Shown: positions 35,903-45,388 of the stretch, in pieces
Layout: every line of letters begins with the position of its first letter
Numbering within the stretch: position 1 is the stretch's first letter
Source of the DNA: Myxococcales bacterium
Lineage (GTDB): Bacteria; Myxococcota_A; UBA796; GCA-2862545
Length of the DNA stretch: 64,000 nucleotides
Reading direction: 5' to 3'
Assembly (NCBI GenBank): GCA_019634415.1
Contig: JAHQVJ010000129.1
Span: 1 to 64,000, forward strand
The notes under the pieces: model-generated
What the model was told of the DNA's origin: nothing
Seen by the model: only the letters and a program-made list of their open reading frames with translations
Database searches by the model: none
Made by a program: the position numbers and the translations under genes

Positions 35903-37008
35903 CGTGGGTGGCTGCGATCTGGCTCGGAATCGGCTGTCAGCGCTCGGATCCCGAGCTCGTCTCCCAGCGCCGGGCCGCCCAGGCGTGGGTGGCCGGTCGA
36001 GATCGGCTCGAGCAAGGCGACGTGGAGGGGGCGCGCTCGTCCTTCTCCGAGGCGATGCGTCACACGGACCATGCCGTGCTGCGAGCCTGGGCGGCTCAGG
36101 CCGACGCGGAGGCGGGGGATCTCCAGCGGGCCATCGATGGGATGGCAGAGGCGCTGGAGGCGGACCCCACCTTGGCATCGGCTCGCTACAACCGAGCCGC
36201 CTACCTGGTTCGCGCGGGTCTGCCGGAGCAGGCGGCCCCCGAGCTGCGGCGAGCGTTGGCCGAGGGAGCGGCCACGCCGCTGCAGGCGTTCGAGGACCCG
36301 GACTTCGCCGAGGTCAAGTCGCTGCGGGCCTTCGACTTCCTGCCCCAGTCGGCCCTCGTGGTCAGCGTGGAGCCTCCGGAGCCGTCGGCCTTCCTGGGCA
36401 GCGAGATCACGGTGTCGATGACGCTGCAGGGCATCGTGCGCGCACCCGTTCAGGTGCGGCCGCAGGTGGCCACGGGCCCCATCTCGCTGGTGGCGGTGAC
36501 GGAGACGCGACGTGCCCAGACCCCAGAGGCGCGCCTCGACCTGCGCTGGACATGGCGCGTGGAGGGAGCGGGCGCCGTGTCCCTCGGGCCCTTCGACGTC
36601 CAGGCGGGCCCCTACGTGGCGACAGCCCCTGCGGTGGAGGTACTCGCCAAGGCACCTCCGGGGGCGGAGGCGCCCGCCGGTGCTCCGCTGCTCCTTCCCG
36701 TTCCCTCCACCCTGGCGCAGGGAGTCGATCTCCCAGGGGCTGCTTCGGTGGATGACGCCGTGGTGGTGCGTGCCGCACCCCACGACCAGATCACCGTGGA
36801 GCCGCCTGCCCAGCGGAGGACTGCACGCATGGAGGTGGATCTCCGGTCGCGGGTGGCTCCCGGCGCGCCCGCCGCCACCACCACCCAGTGGGTCCTGCAT
36901 CGCGTGGTGGCGGACCCTCCGATCGCTCGGGTCGTAATCACGGCGCCCGACGGCACCGTTCGCTTCGATGGGGCGCCCGGTGTGGTCAACCCGCCGCCGC
37001 GTCGATAG
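35899..37008 (+). CDS. TPR lipoprotein with BatD-like beta domain
   Basis: 369-residue lipoprotein (lipobox WLGIGC, Cys at residue 13). TPR-like helices at about 20-115 (AIDGMAEALEADPTLASARYN) are followed by a beta-sandwich with the style of BatD-type Ig repeats (EPPEPSAFLGSEITVSMTLQ, GPFDVQAGPY). The C-terminal region is less ordered. ATG at 35899 overlaps the pgeF stop. No Bat operon partners are adjacent, so the BatD comparison rests only on sequence style. Envelope location is likely; function unknown. Confidence 0.7.
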   Translation: MTWVAAIWLGIGCQRSDPELVSQRRAAQAWVAGRDRLEQGDVEGARSSFSEAMRHTDHAVLRAWAAQADAEAGDLQRAIDGMAEALEADPTLASARYNRAAYLVRAGLPEQAAPELRRALAEGAATPLQAFEDPDFAEVKSLRAFDFLPQSALVVSVEPPEPSAFLGSEITVSMTLQGIVRAPVQVRPQVATGPISLVAVTETRRAQTPEARLDLRWTWRVEGAGAVSLGPFDVQAGPYVATAPAVEVLAKAPPGAEAPAGAPLLLPVPSTLAQGVDLPGAASVDDAVVVRAAPHDQITVEPPAQRRTARMEVDLRSRVAPGAPAATTTQWVLHRVVADPPIARVVITAPDGTVRFDGAPGVVNPPPRR

Positions 37009-37029
37009 CCCGCTGCCCACGGAGGTTCG

Positions 37030-38580
37030 ATGGAGCGGCAACGACTGCTGGAGGAGCTCGCACAGCGCGAGGCGGACTCGCGCGGCGGAGGCGGCGAGGC
37101 GCGCGTCGCGAAGCAGCATGCAGCGGGAAAGATGACCGCACGAGAGCGGCTGGTGGCGTTGCTCGATCCCGATTCCCTGCGTGAGCTCGACCCCTTCGTG
37201 GTGCATCAGTGCCACGACTTCGGACTGGACGAGCAGAAGGTGGCGGGAGACGGCGTGATCACTGGCCATGGCCGCATCGACGGACGACTGGTCTACGTCT
37301 TCGCGCAGGACTTCACCGTGTTCGGTGGATCCTTGTCGGCTGCCCATGCCTCCAAGATCTGCAAGGTGATGGATCACGCCATGCGCAACGGTGCACCCGT
37401 GATCGGCCTCAACGACTCGGGCGGCGCTCGCATTCAGGAGGGGGTGGCCTCCCTAGGGGGCTACGCCGACATCTTCCTGCGCAACACGCTGGCCTCTGGT
37501 GTGGTGCCTCAGATCAGCGCCATCCTCGGACCCTGTGCCGGAGGAGCGGTCTACAGCCCGGCCATCACCGACTTCACCGCGATGGTGGACCAGACGGCGT
37601 ACATGTTCGTCACGGGCCCGGACGTGGTGAAGACGGTGACCCACGAGGTGGTGACCAAGGAGGAGCTCGGTGGTGCCACCACGCACTCCTCCAAGTCGGG
37701 AGTGGCGCACTTCAAGGTGCCCGACGAGCAAGCCATGATGGCGCTGCTGCGGGAGCTGCTGTCGTATCTGCCCCAGAACAACATGGAGGAGGCCCCTCGC
37801 AGGCCCACCTCCGATCCGGCGGATCGCTCCTGCACCGAGCTCGTGGAGCTCGTTCCCACGAACGCGAACAAGCCCTACGACATCAAGGAAGTGGTGGTCA
37901 GCCTCGCCGACGAGGGGCGCTTCCTGGAGGTCCAGCCCGACTTCGCGTCGAACATCGTCATCGGCTACATCCGCCTCGACGGGCGCAGCGTCGGGGTGGT
38001 GGCCAACCAGCCCTCCGTGCAGGCCGGCTGTCTCGACATCGACAGCTCCGTGAAGGCCGCGCGATTCGTTCGCTTCTGCGATGCCTTCAACATCCCGCTG
38101 CTCACGTTGGTGGACGTGCCTGGCTTCTTGCCGGGCACCGCGCAGGAGTACGGGGGCATCATCCGAAACGGGGCGAAGCTGCTCTACGCCTTCGCCGAGG
38201 CCACCGTGCCGAAGATCACCGTGATCACGCGCAAGGCCTACGGTGGAGCCTACGACGTGATGAACTCCAAGCACATCCGCGCGGACTTCAACTTCGCGTG
38301 GCCCACCGCCGAGATCGCCGTGATGGGACCCGATGGGGCCGTCAACATCATCCATCGTCGCGACCTCGGCGAGGCCGAGGACCCCGTGGCGCGCAAGGCC
38401 GAGCTGGTGGACGAGTACCGTCGTACCTTTGCCAATCCGTATCGGGCGGCAGAGCTCGGCTTCGTCGACACCGTCATTCGGCCCGAGGACACCCGGCGGG
38501 TGCTCGTGGAGAGCTTCGCCACCCTCGACAACAAGCGAGCGGAGAACCCTCCCAAGAAACACGGCAACATTCCACTTTAG
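37030..38580 (+). CDS. pccB: Propionyl-CoA carboxylase beta subunit (carboxyltransferase)
   Basis: Transfers CO2 from biotin to acyl-CoA, making methylmalonyl-CoA from propionyl-CoA. 516 residues, with two crotonase-like domains. The first has GGSLSAAHASKICK and NDSGGARIQEGV, the oxyanion and CoA region. The second has VVANQPSVQAGCLDIDSS and GAYDVMNSKHIRAD. Ends with the typical PPKKHGNIPL. The biotin carboxylase alpha subunit is not in the window. A strong hairpin follows the stop. An acetyl-CoA or mixed acyl-CoA role cannot be excluded. Confidence 0.92.
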   Translation: MERQRLLEELAQREADSRGGGGEARVAKQHAAGKMTARERLVALLDPDSLRELDPFVVHQCHDFGLDEQKVAGDGVITGHGRIDGRLVYVFAQDFTVFGGSLSAAHASKICKVMDHAMRNGAPVIGLNDSGGARIQEGVASLGGYADIFLRNTLASGVVPQISAILGPCAGGAVYSPAITDFTAMVDQTAYMFVTGPDVVKTVTHEVVTKEELGGATTHSSKSGVAHFKVPDEQAMMALLRELLSYLPQNNMEEAPRRPTSDPADRSCTELVELVPTNANKPYDIKEVVVSLADEGRFLEVQPDFASNIVIGYIRLDGRSVGVVANQPSVQAGCLDIDSSVKAARFVRFCDAFNIPLLTLVDVPGFLPGTAQEYGGIIRNGAKLLYAFAEATVPKITVITRKAYGGAYDVMNSKHIRADFNFAWPTAEIAVMGPDGAVNIIHRRDLGEAEDPVARKAELVDEYRRTFANPYRAAELGFVDTVIRPEDTRRVLVESFATLDNKRAENPPKKHGNIPL

Positions 38581-38584
38581 GAAG

Positions 38585-38621
38585 CCTGCTCGCCAGGCCA
38601 CAAGACGCCTTGCGAAGCAGG
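38585..38621 (+). terminator. Strong hairpin between pccB and rpsP
   Basis: Arms 38585-38598 (CCTGCTCGCCAGGC) and 38607-38621 (GCCTTGCGAAGCAGG) pair over about 13 bp with one bulged A and one C/U mismatch around an 8-base loop. It starts 4 bases after the pccB stop. No U-tract follows, so it may be a GC-rich terminator, an mRNA 3' end stabiliser, or a leader element for rpsP. Confidence 0.45.
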
Positions 38622-38672
38622 GGCGCATCTGCTAGTTGCCCAGGTCTTTGTCGATTCAGGAGATCATCCGAC

Positions 38673-39092
38673 ATGGTCCGCATCCGGTTGACCCGTATGG
38701 GTGCAAAAAAGCGGCCCTTCTACCGCATGGTAGCCGCCGACTCTCGCGCTCCACGTGACGGGCGCTTCATCGAGCAGCTCGGCTACTACGATCCCATGCG
38801 GGAGCCCATGGTGGTGGAGCTGAAGCTCGATCGTATCGATCACTGGCTGTCCCACGGAGCTCAGCCCAGCGACACCGCCGCCAAGCTGATCACGCGCGCC
38901 CGCGCCGCGGCCGAAGCCGCTGAGCGTGGCGAGGTGCTCGAGCAGGCCCCCAAGGTGAAGAAGGCTCGGGGTGCCAAGGCGCGTGCACGTGCCGAGGCAG
39001 AAGCTGCCAAGACTGCAGAGGACGCCCCGCCGGCAGCGGAGGAAGCCGCCGCGGCTCCTGCTGCCGAGGGTGAGCCGGAGGCCGAGGGCTGA
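38673..39092 (+). CDS. rpsP: 30S ribosomal protein S16 with extended tail
   Basis: 139 residues; the first about 80 are a normal S16 (VRIRLTRMGAKKRPFYRMV, ADSRAPRDGRFIEQLGYYDP). The last about 55 are an Ala/Glu/Lys-rich low-complexity tail that typical S16 lacks. AGGAG stands about 10 bases before the ATG. It opens the rpsP-khpA-rimM-trmD run, a very common bacterial order, with a one-base overlap to khpA. Confidence 0.95.
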   Translation: MVRIRLTRMGAKKRPFYRMVAADSRAPRDGRFIEQLGYYDPMREPMVVELKLDRIDHWLSHGAQPSDTAAKLITRARAAAEAAERGEVLEQAPKVKKARGAKARARAEAEAAKTAEDAPPAAEEAAAAPAAEGEPEAEG

Positions 39093-39340
39093 TGGAAACG
39101 CTGGTTCGTCATCTCGTGGAACCCATCGTGTCCGACCCCGAGGCCGTCAGTGTTCAGGCGGTGGAGGGGGAGAGCGTGGTGATGCTCGAGCTCGTCGTGG
39201 CTCCCGATGACAAAGAGGTCATCGAGGGCGACAAGGGGCGCACGCTCCGAGCGATCCGGAACATCCTGTCGGCCGCGGCCGGCCGTCGGAAGGCCACGCT
39301 CGACCTGGTGGACGAGCATGGGGAATTCGACGAAGAGTAG
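39092..39340 (+). CDS. khpA: KH-domain RNA-binding protein KhpA
   Basis: 82-residue single KH domain protein with the GxxG RNA-binding loop as GDKGRT (about 46-51). KhpA proteins bind RNA and affect ribosome and cell-division functions, often as a heterodimer with KhpB. Overlaps rpsP by one base (TGATG) and rimM by 23 bases, fitting translational coupling in the rpsP-khpA-rimM-trmD operon. Confidence 0.93.
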   Translation: METLVRHLVEPIVSDPEAVSVQAVEGESVVMLELVVAPDDKEVIEGDKGRTLRAIRNILSAAAGRRKATLDLVDEHGEFDEE

Positions 39341-39836
39341 CGAGCTCGAGCTCGGTACGATCTCGGGGATCTTCGGGGTGAAGGGAGAGGTCCGCCTGTT
39401 CCTGCACAACCCGGAGTCTCACTTGCTCGACGGCCCCGTCGACGTGACCTTGGTGGGACCGGAGGGCCAGCGCCGCGCCGCTCGGGTGTCGGCGCGGCCG
39501 GGTGCGGGCAAGCGGATCCTCGGGCGCCTCGAGGGGGTGTCCTCCCGCGACGAAGCGGCCAGCTGGATGGGCTGGCGCATCGTCGTCGACCATGCGTCGC
39601 TGCCCGATCTCGAAGACGACGAGTACTACGTGTGGCAACTCGAGGGTGCGGAGGTCCAGCAGGCCGGTGAGCGTGTGGGCCGGGTGGCCGCCGTGCACAC
39701 CGGTGGTCCTGTGGAGATCTTCGAGATCCACGGGGCAGGAGAGCCCTGGTTCGTGCCGTCCACCGGCGACTTCGTGGAGCGCGTGGACCTCGAGGCGCAG
39801 GTGGTGCACCTGCGGCCGGATGCAGCAGAGGAGTGA
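39318..39836 (+). CDS. rimM: 16S rRNA processing protein RimM
   Basis: 172-residue 30S maturation factor that binds S19. N-terminal RimM domain opens LGTISGIFGVKGEVRLF, followed by a PRC-barrel-like C-terminal domain with DDEYYVWQLEGAEV and EPWFVPSTGDFVERVD. The ATG at 39318 lies inside the end of khpA; the long frame upstream of it is out-of-frame with khpA and without homology. Overlaps trmD by four bases (GTGA). Confidence 0.93.
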   Translation: MGNSTKSSELELGTISGIFGVKGEVRLFLHNPESHLLDGPVDVTLVGPEGQRRAARVSARPGAGKRILGRLEGVSSRDEAASWMGWRIVVDHASLPDLEDDEYYVWQLEGAEVQQAGERVGRVAAVHTGGPVEIFEIHGAGEPWFVPSTGDFVERVDLEAQVVHLRPDAAEE

Positions 39837-40537
39837 GGGTGCGCTTCGACGTGCTGACACTGCACCCCGACATGGTGCGCGGGCCCTTGGGAGCGTCGAT
39901 CCTGGGCCGCGCCACCGAGCGCGGTGCGATCCAGGTGGAGGTCGGGGACATGCGGGAGCATGGGATCGGGCGCCATCGCACGGTGGACGACACTCCCTAC
40001 GGCGGGGGGGCGGGCATGGTGCTGCGTGTGGACGTCGTGGTGGGGGCCATCGAGGCGGCGCGCGGCGAGCACGGCCACGTGGTGCTGCTGTCCCCGCAGG
40101 GGCAGCGCTTCACCCAGGCCCACGCCCAGCGTCTGGCCACTCGAGAGCACCTCGTGTTCGTGTGCGGTCACTACGAGGGCTTCGACGCTCGCGTGGAGGC
40201 CCATGTCGACGAGATGCTGTCCATCGGCGACTTCGTGGTCACGGGGGGCGAGGTGGCCGCCGTCGCCATGGTGGATGCGGTGGCTCGTCTGGTGCCCGGC
40301 GTGCTCGGCAACGATCAGTCTGCCCTCGACGAGTCCTTCGCCGATGGCTTGTTGGAGTACCCGCAATACACTCGGCCACGCGTCTTTCGGGACCAGGAGG
40401 TGCCCGAGGTGTTGCTGTCTGGGCACCACGAGCGCATCGATGGGTGGCGCCGGGAGCAGGCCGAGGCTCGAACGCGTCGACGACGACCGGATCTCTGGGC
40501 TGCGCGGGCCATTGACGTCGACGTGCCGGAGGAATAG
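39833..40537 (+). CDS. trmD: tRNA (guanine-N1-)-methyltransferase TrmD
   Basis: SPOUT methyltransferase that makes m1G37 in tRNAs and prevents frameshifting. 234 residues, with YGGGAGMVL, LLSPQGQRFTQ, VCGHYEGFDARV and SIGDFVVTGGE, the trefoil-knot and SAM-binding motifs. GTG start at 39833 overlaps rimM by four bases. The C terminus is Arg-rich. Followed by a 132-base gap before rplS. Confidence 0.96.
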   Translation: MRVRFDVLTLHPDMVRGPLGASILGRATERGAIQVEVGDMREHGIGRHRTVDDTPYGGGAGMVLRVDVVVGAIEAARGEHGHVVLLSPQGQRFTQAHAQRLATREHLVFVCGHYEGFDARVEAHVDEMLSIGDFVVTGGEVAAVAMVDAVARLVPGVLGNDQSALDESFADGLLEYPQYTRPRVFRDQEVPEVLLSGHHERIDGWRREQAEARTRRRRPDLWAARAIDVDVPEE

Positions 40538-40549
40538 AGGTCACCGGTT

Positions 40550-40566
40550 GCGCGCACCGTGCGCGC
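40550..40566. promoter_or_regulatory. Palindrome in the rplS leader
   Basis: GCGCGCAC-C-GTGCGCGC, perfect 8-base arms, in the 132-base gap between trmD and rplS. In RNA it would form about a 7-bp hairpin 13 bases after the trmD stop. The octamer GGTCACCG also occurs twice in this gap (40539-40546 and 40611-40618). Either could serve operon-internal control of rplS, but no known L19 leader motif was recognised. Confidence 0.3.
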
Positions 40567-40669
40567 GTTCGGCTGACCGCCGCGGGCTGTGGCGTCGTTG
40601 TACGGCGCCTGGTCACCGTGGCCCATCATTCGGGGGCTCTGGGTTGCGCCCACCGATGCGAGGATTTCC

Positions 40670-41044
40670 ATGAACCTGCTCGAGCAGATCGAGGCCGACA
40701 TCGTCGCGGCCCGCGAGCGTCCGCCCGTCGATGTCCGTCCGGGAGACTTGGTCCGTGTTCACGTGCGGATCACCGAGGGTGACAAACAGCGGATCCAGGT
40801 CTTCGAGGGCACCGTGATCCGGATCAAGAAGGGCGGTCCGCGGACCACCTTCACCGTGCGCAAGGTCGCATCCGGCGTGGGCGTGGAGCGGATCTTCCCC
40901 GCGTCCTCGCCCAACATCGCCAAGATCGACATCATGGCGCGTCACAAGGTCCGTCGGGCGAAGCTGCACTTCCTGCGCACGCGCCGCGGCAAGTCCGCGC
41001 GCCTGAAGCCCATCCGGGACTTCAAGCCCACCGCGGTCCGATAA
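40670..41044 (+). CDS. rplS: 50S ribosomal protein L19
   Basis: 124 residues, L19 fold with PGDLVRVHVRITEGDKQRIQ, FEGTVIRIKKGG, GVGVERIFPASSPNI and RAKLHFLRTRRGKSARLK. Slightly longer than the usual 115. AGGA precedes the ATG at 40670. The stop codon TAA sits within ATAAG, overlapping the probable start of yraN. Confidence 0.97.
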   Translation: MNLLEQIEADIVAARERPPVDVRPGDLVRVHVRITEGDKQRIQVFEGTVIRIKKGGPRTTFTVRKVASGVGVERIFPASSPNIAKIDIMARHKVRRAKLHFLRTRRGKSARLKPIRDFKPTAVR

Positions 41045-41418
41045 GCGACGCCGCAAAGCGGAGGGCTGCGTACGAGCGTGGCTGCTCCGCGGAGCAACTC
41101 GTGGCGACTCACTTGGAGTCGCTCGGGTTCGTGGTGCGTGATCTGAACTGGTCGGGCGCCGGCGCGGAGCTCGATCTGGTGGTGGCACGCGGGACCGAGC
41201 TCCGCTTCGTGGAGGTCAAGGCCCGCCAGGTGGGAGATCCCACGGCGCTGGAGTCGGTGGACCACCGCAAGCGTCGTCAGCTCACCCGAGGCGCCCGAGC
41301 CTGGCTCGCCCAGCACGAGCCAGATGCCGACGAGCTGGCCTTCATGGTGGCCGTGGTGGAGTTCGCGCCAGCCGGCTGGACGGTGGAGATCCTCGACGAC
41401 GCGTTCGACGCGGTGTGA
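41041..41418 (+). CDS. yraN: YraN/UPF0102 nuclease-like protein, probable AUA start
   Basis: UPF0102 family, related to restriction endonuclease-like folds; function unclear. The core ELDLVVARG with FVEVKARQV holds the acidic/Lys site. The first ordinary start (GTG 41101) would cut off the conserved N-terminal part, which reads in frame RRAAYERGCSAEQLVATHLE and matches the family's G-x-x-x-E-x-x-A helix. The only codon that could open it near the rplS end is AUA at 41041, overlapping the rplS TAA as ATAA, the same geometry as the ATGA couplings elsewhere here. A base error turning ATGA into ATAA would give the same picture. 125 residues from the AUA. Confidence 0.8.
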   Translation: MSDAAKRRAAYERGCSAEQLVATHLESLGFVVRDLNWSGAGAELDLVVARGTELRFVEVKARQVGDPTALESVDHRKRRQLTRGARAWLAQHEPDADELAFMVAVVEFAPAGWTVEILDDAFDAV

Positions 41419-41424
41419 TCAGAC

Positions 41425-42471
41425 TCAGCGCTTCAGCGACAGGCGCCCGTCCACCTGCACGAACCAGCCCAGTCGCCACGTGTCGGCCGTGGTGGAGACG
41501 TCGTAGACGTGCTCCAGGCGGTACGGGGTGCCGTAGCGAGCCTCCAGGCCCAGTCGCGTGCGAGCGGCGGAGCGCACGTCGACGTCTACCGCGAAGCCCG
41601 CGGTGGCTGCGATCTGGTCGTCGGTGGTCACGGGGATGCTGCGGGCACCGTCGAGCACGTTGGGCAGGTACACGCCGCTCGCGATGTCTTCCCAGGAGCG
41701 GTACTGACCGCCCAGCCACAGATCGAGCTCGACGCCCGTGTCGGCCTCGGTGACGCGGCCAGCCCCCACGCGAACCCCCATCACCACGTCCGCCGTGCTG
41801 GCCGGCCGAAGGGCCACGTTGCGCGCCCACTGTGTGTCGTCCTCGTCGCGGATCGTGGCCGAGAAGCCACCCTCGCGCTGGTACGTGGCCCGCAGCCAGG
41901 GCGTAGCATTGCCGCGCGTGGTGCTGAAGGTGCTGGCGAGGCGTACGGCTGCGCCCCCTGGGGAGGGGCCTCGCCGGCCGTTGCGGGTCGTCCACAGGTT
42001 TCGGCCCGCGCTCGGCGTGCGAACCGCAGCGTCGAGCCTCCAGCTGGAGCGCTGCCCCTTGTCGTACGTCTCCGAGAACGGTGCCACGGCTCCGCCGAGC
42101 CACAGGCCCCGGATCCCCCCCGCGCGGATCTCCACCGGATCGCTCGGATCGCCGTCCAGGTAGGAGCCGCCCCCCGTGACCGGCTCCAGCACCATGCTGC
42201 GTGCGTTCGAGTAGCCGTACCGCAGCGTCGGGGACAGGGCCAGGCCCAGGGTGGCGGCGACCCCCTCGAACGGGGAGAACTCCGCCACCAGGTCGAGATC
42301 GTCTCGACGCACCCGGCGCTCTGCCACGCGCTCGCCGCCTTCCACCAAGCCGCCGCCCTCACTGGAGCCTGCGTAGCGCAGGCTCGTGACCAGCTCGAAG
42401 GGAGCGGGTACGTCCACAGGGGTGGCGGCGGGATCCGCGAACGCGACGATGCTGCCCAGCAACCCGATCAT
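41425..42471 (-). CDS. Putative outer-membrane beta-barrel protein
   Basis: 348-residue protein with a short signal-like N terminus (MIGLLGSIVAFADP) and alternating beta-strand composition rich in Gly, Ala, Arg and Tyr, ending in VQVDGRLSLKR, so without the terminal aromatic residue typical of many barrels. I do not recognise a family. ATG at 42471 has GAGGAGG ten bases upstream; a TTG at 42480 is the longer choice. It is convergent with yraN (6 bases apart) and downstream of the sigma54 regulator on the same strand, 36 bases away, so the two may be cotranscribed. Confidence 0.7.
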   Translation of the reverse strand: MIGLLGSIVAFADPAATPVDVPAPFELVTSLRYAGSSEGGGLVEGGERVAERRVRRDDLDLVAEFSPFEGVAATLGLALSPTLRYGYSNARSMVLEPVTGGGSYLDGDPSDPVEIRAGGIRGLWLGGAVAPFSETYDKGQRSSWRLDAAVRTPSAGRNLWTTRNGRRGPSPGGAAVRLASTFSTTRGNATPWLRATYQREGGFSATIRDEDDTQWARNVALRPASTADVVMGVRVGAGRVTEADTGVELDLWLGGQYRSWEDIASGVYLPNVLDGARSIPVTTDDQIAATAGFAVDVDVRSAARTRLGLEARYGTPYRLEHVYDVSTTADTWRLGWFVQVDGRLSLKR

Positions 42472-42507
42472 GCGGCCCAATCCTCCTCGGCCCCGCCCGA
42501 ATCCATG

Positions 42508-43866
<1,359 letters not shown>

Positions 43867-43950
43867 GGGTGGGGGCTAACACGCGACACCCGTCGACACC
43901 CGGCCCGGCTCGGTGCCTCCTACTGGATCTCCGCGACCACGGAGGAGCCG

Positions 43951-44832
43951 ATGGCACGACTGGATGGATGGCGGGTGTGGGTGACGAGTGCTCTCCTCGC
44001 GGCGTGTGCGGGCTGTACGGTCCCGCCATCCACGTCCGACACGGGCCCGACGACGACCACCCTGGGGGCGGATCCGGTGCTGGCGTTCGATCAGGGGGAC
44101 TTCGTCTGGCTGGCCGACGAGGCGGGCAGCTGGCAGCTGGCACGCGGCGAGCGGCCCGCTTGGTCCCCAGACGGCGCGCGCGTGAGCTACCTGCGCGACG
44201 GTGATCTGTTCGTGGTGGGCGTGGACGGAGCGGGCGAGCAGCAGCTCACCGACACACCCGAGGAAGAGCACGAGCACGCGTGGTCCCCCGATGGCACCCA
44301 GCTGGTCTACGTGCGACCCGATGGCGAGGGCTTCGACGAGCTGTGGATCGTCGACGACGATGGCTCGTCGCCGCAACCCATCACCGAGATGAACAGCCTG
44401 CTGGACTCTCCCCACTGGGGTGCTGCCGGGATCGTGTTCGAGGACAAGGGGGTGGAGCCGTGGGCGCTGAGGCTGCTCTCGGCGCCGGGCTCGTCTCCCC
44501 AGCTGTTCGCGCAGCACGACATCTACCTCAACGATCCGCACTGGTCCTTCGACGGCCAGCTGATCGTGCTGTCGGGCTTCGTGACCAACGACAACCAGGA
44601 GATCTTCACCCTCACGCCGGATGGGCTCACCCTCGAGCGGCTCACCGACCGCCCGGGAGACGACGACGAGGGCTCCCTGTCGCCGGACGGGTCTGTGGTC
44701 CTGTTCGAGAGCGATCGCTCCGGGTTGCTCGATCTGTGGGTGATGCAGCCCGACGGATCGGATCCGATTCGTTGGCTGGATCAGGCCCCGGATCAGCCGA
44801 GGCGGCGCCCGACCTGGCGCCCGGGACCTTAG
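43951..44832 (+). CDS. PD40/TolB-like beta-propeller lipoprotein
   Basis: 293-residue lipoprotein (lipobox LLAACAGC). Six or so WD40-like PD40 repeats are seen: RPAWSPDGARVSYL, HAWSPDGTQLVYV, PHWSFDGQLIVLS, GSLSPDGSVVLFESDR. The family includes TolB and protein-dependent surface factors; here it stands without tol genes. GGAGGAG precedes the ATG. A Thr-rich segment (about 30-40) follows the lipid anchor. Followed 22 bases later by the TlpA-like gene, possibly one transcript. Confidence 0.85.
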   Translation: MARLDGWRVWVTSALLAACAGCTVPPSTSDTGPTTTTLGADPVLAFDQGDFVWLADEAGSWQLARGERPAWSPDGARVSYLRDGDLFVVGVDGAGEQQLTDTPEEEHEHAWSPDGTQLVYVRPDGEGFDELWIVDDDGSSPQPITEMNSLLDSPHWGAAGIVFEDKGVEPWALRLLSAPGSSPQLFAQHDIYLNDPHWSFDGQLIVLSGFVTNDNQEIFTLTPDGLTLERLTDRPGDDDEGSLSPDGSVVLFESDRSGLLDLWVMQPDGSDPIRWLDQAPDQPRRRPTWRPGP

Positions 44833-44854
44833 AGAGGGGTGACGAGGAGGACGT

Positions 44855-45388
44855 GTGGTGGATGGGATCTCCCTGCTCCTGGCGCTCACGGCGGGTGGGG
44901 CCGTGGCGTCGGAGCCAGCTCCGGTCGAGCCCTCGGAGCAGATCGAGGTCGTGGCGGCTCCCGACTTCTCGCTGCCCGATCTGAAGGGCGAGCAGGTCAG
45001 CCTGTCGGGCCTGAAGGGCAAGGTCGTGGTGATGTCGTTCTGGGCCACCTGGTGTGGTCCGTGCAAGGAAGAGATGCCGCATCTGCAGCGCATGGCCGAC
45101 GAGCATGGCTCGGACGGACTCGTGGTGCTTGCCATCTCCACCGACGACGCGAGGTCTCGCGGGCGCGTGAAGCCCTTCGTGCGCCGCAACGGCTACACCT
45201 TCGAGGTGCTCCTGGACCGCGACAGCACCGTCTTCACGGCGTACCATCCCGCTCGCACACTTCCGTACACCGTGGTGGTGGACCGGCAGGGCGACGTGGT
45301 GGAGCGCAAGCTGGGCTACGATCCGGGCGACGAGGTGGCCCTGGAGGCCACGCTGGAGTCGCTCCTCGCTGCACCCAGCCCTCCCTAG
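44855..45388 (+). CDS. TlpA/ResA-like thiol-disulfide oxidoreductase
   Basis: 177 residues, signal-like N terminus (about 1-18) and a thioredoxin domain of the TlpA/AhpC type. The active site is Cys67-Gly-Pro-Cys70 (WATWCGPCKEEMP), with the cis-Pro in LPYTVVVD. Expected in the periplasm, where such proteins reduce apocytochromes or scavenge peroxides. GTG at 44855 has GAGGAGG five bases upstream. The last four bases overlap the convergent DapA-fold gene. Confidence 0.88.
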   Translation: MVDGISLLLALTAGGAVASEPAPVEPSEQIEVVAAPDFSLPDLKGEQVSLSGLKGKVVVMSFWATWCGPCKEEMPHLQRMADEHGSDGLVVLAISTDDARSRGRVKPFVRRNGYTFEVLLDRDSTVFTAYHPARTLPYTVVVDRQGDVVERKLGYDPGDEVALEATLESLLAAPSPP

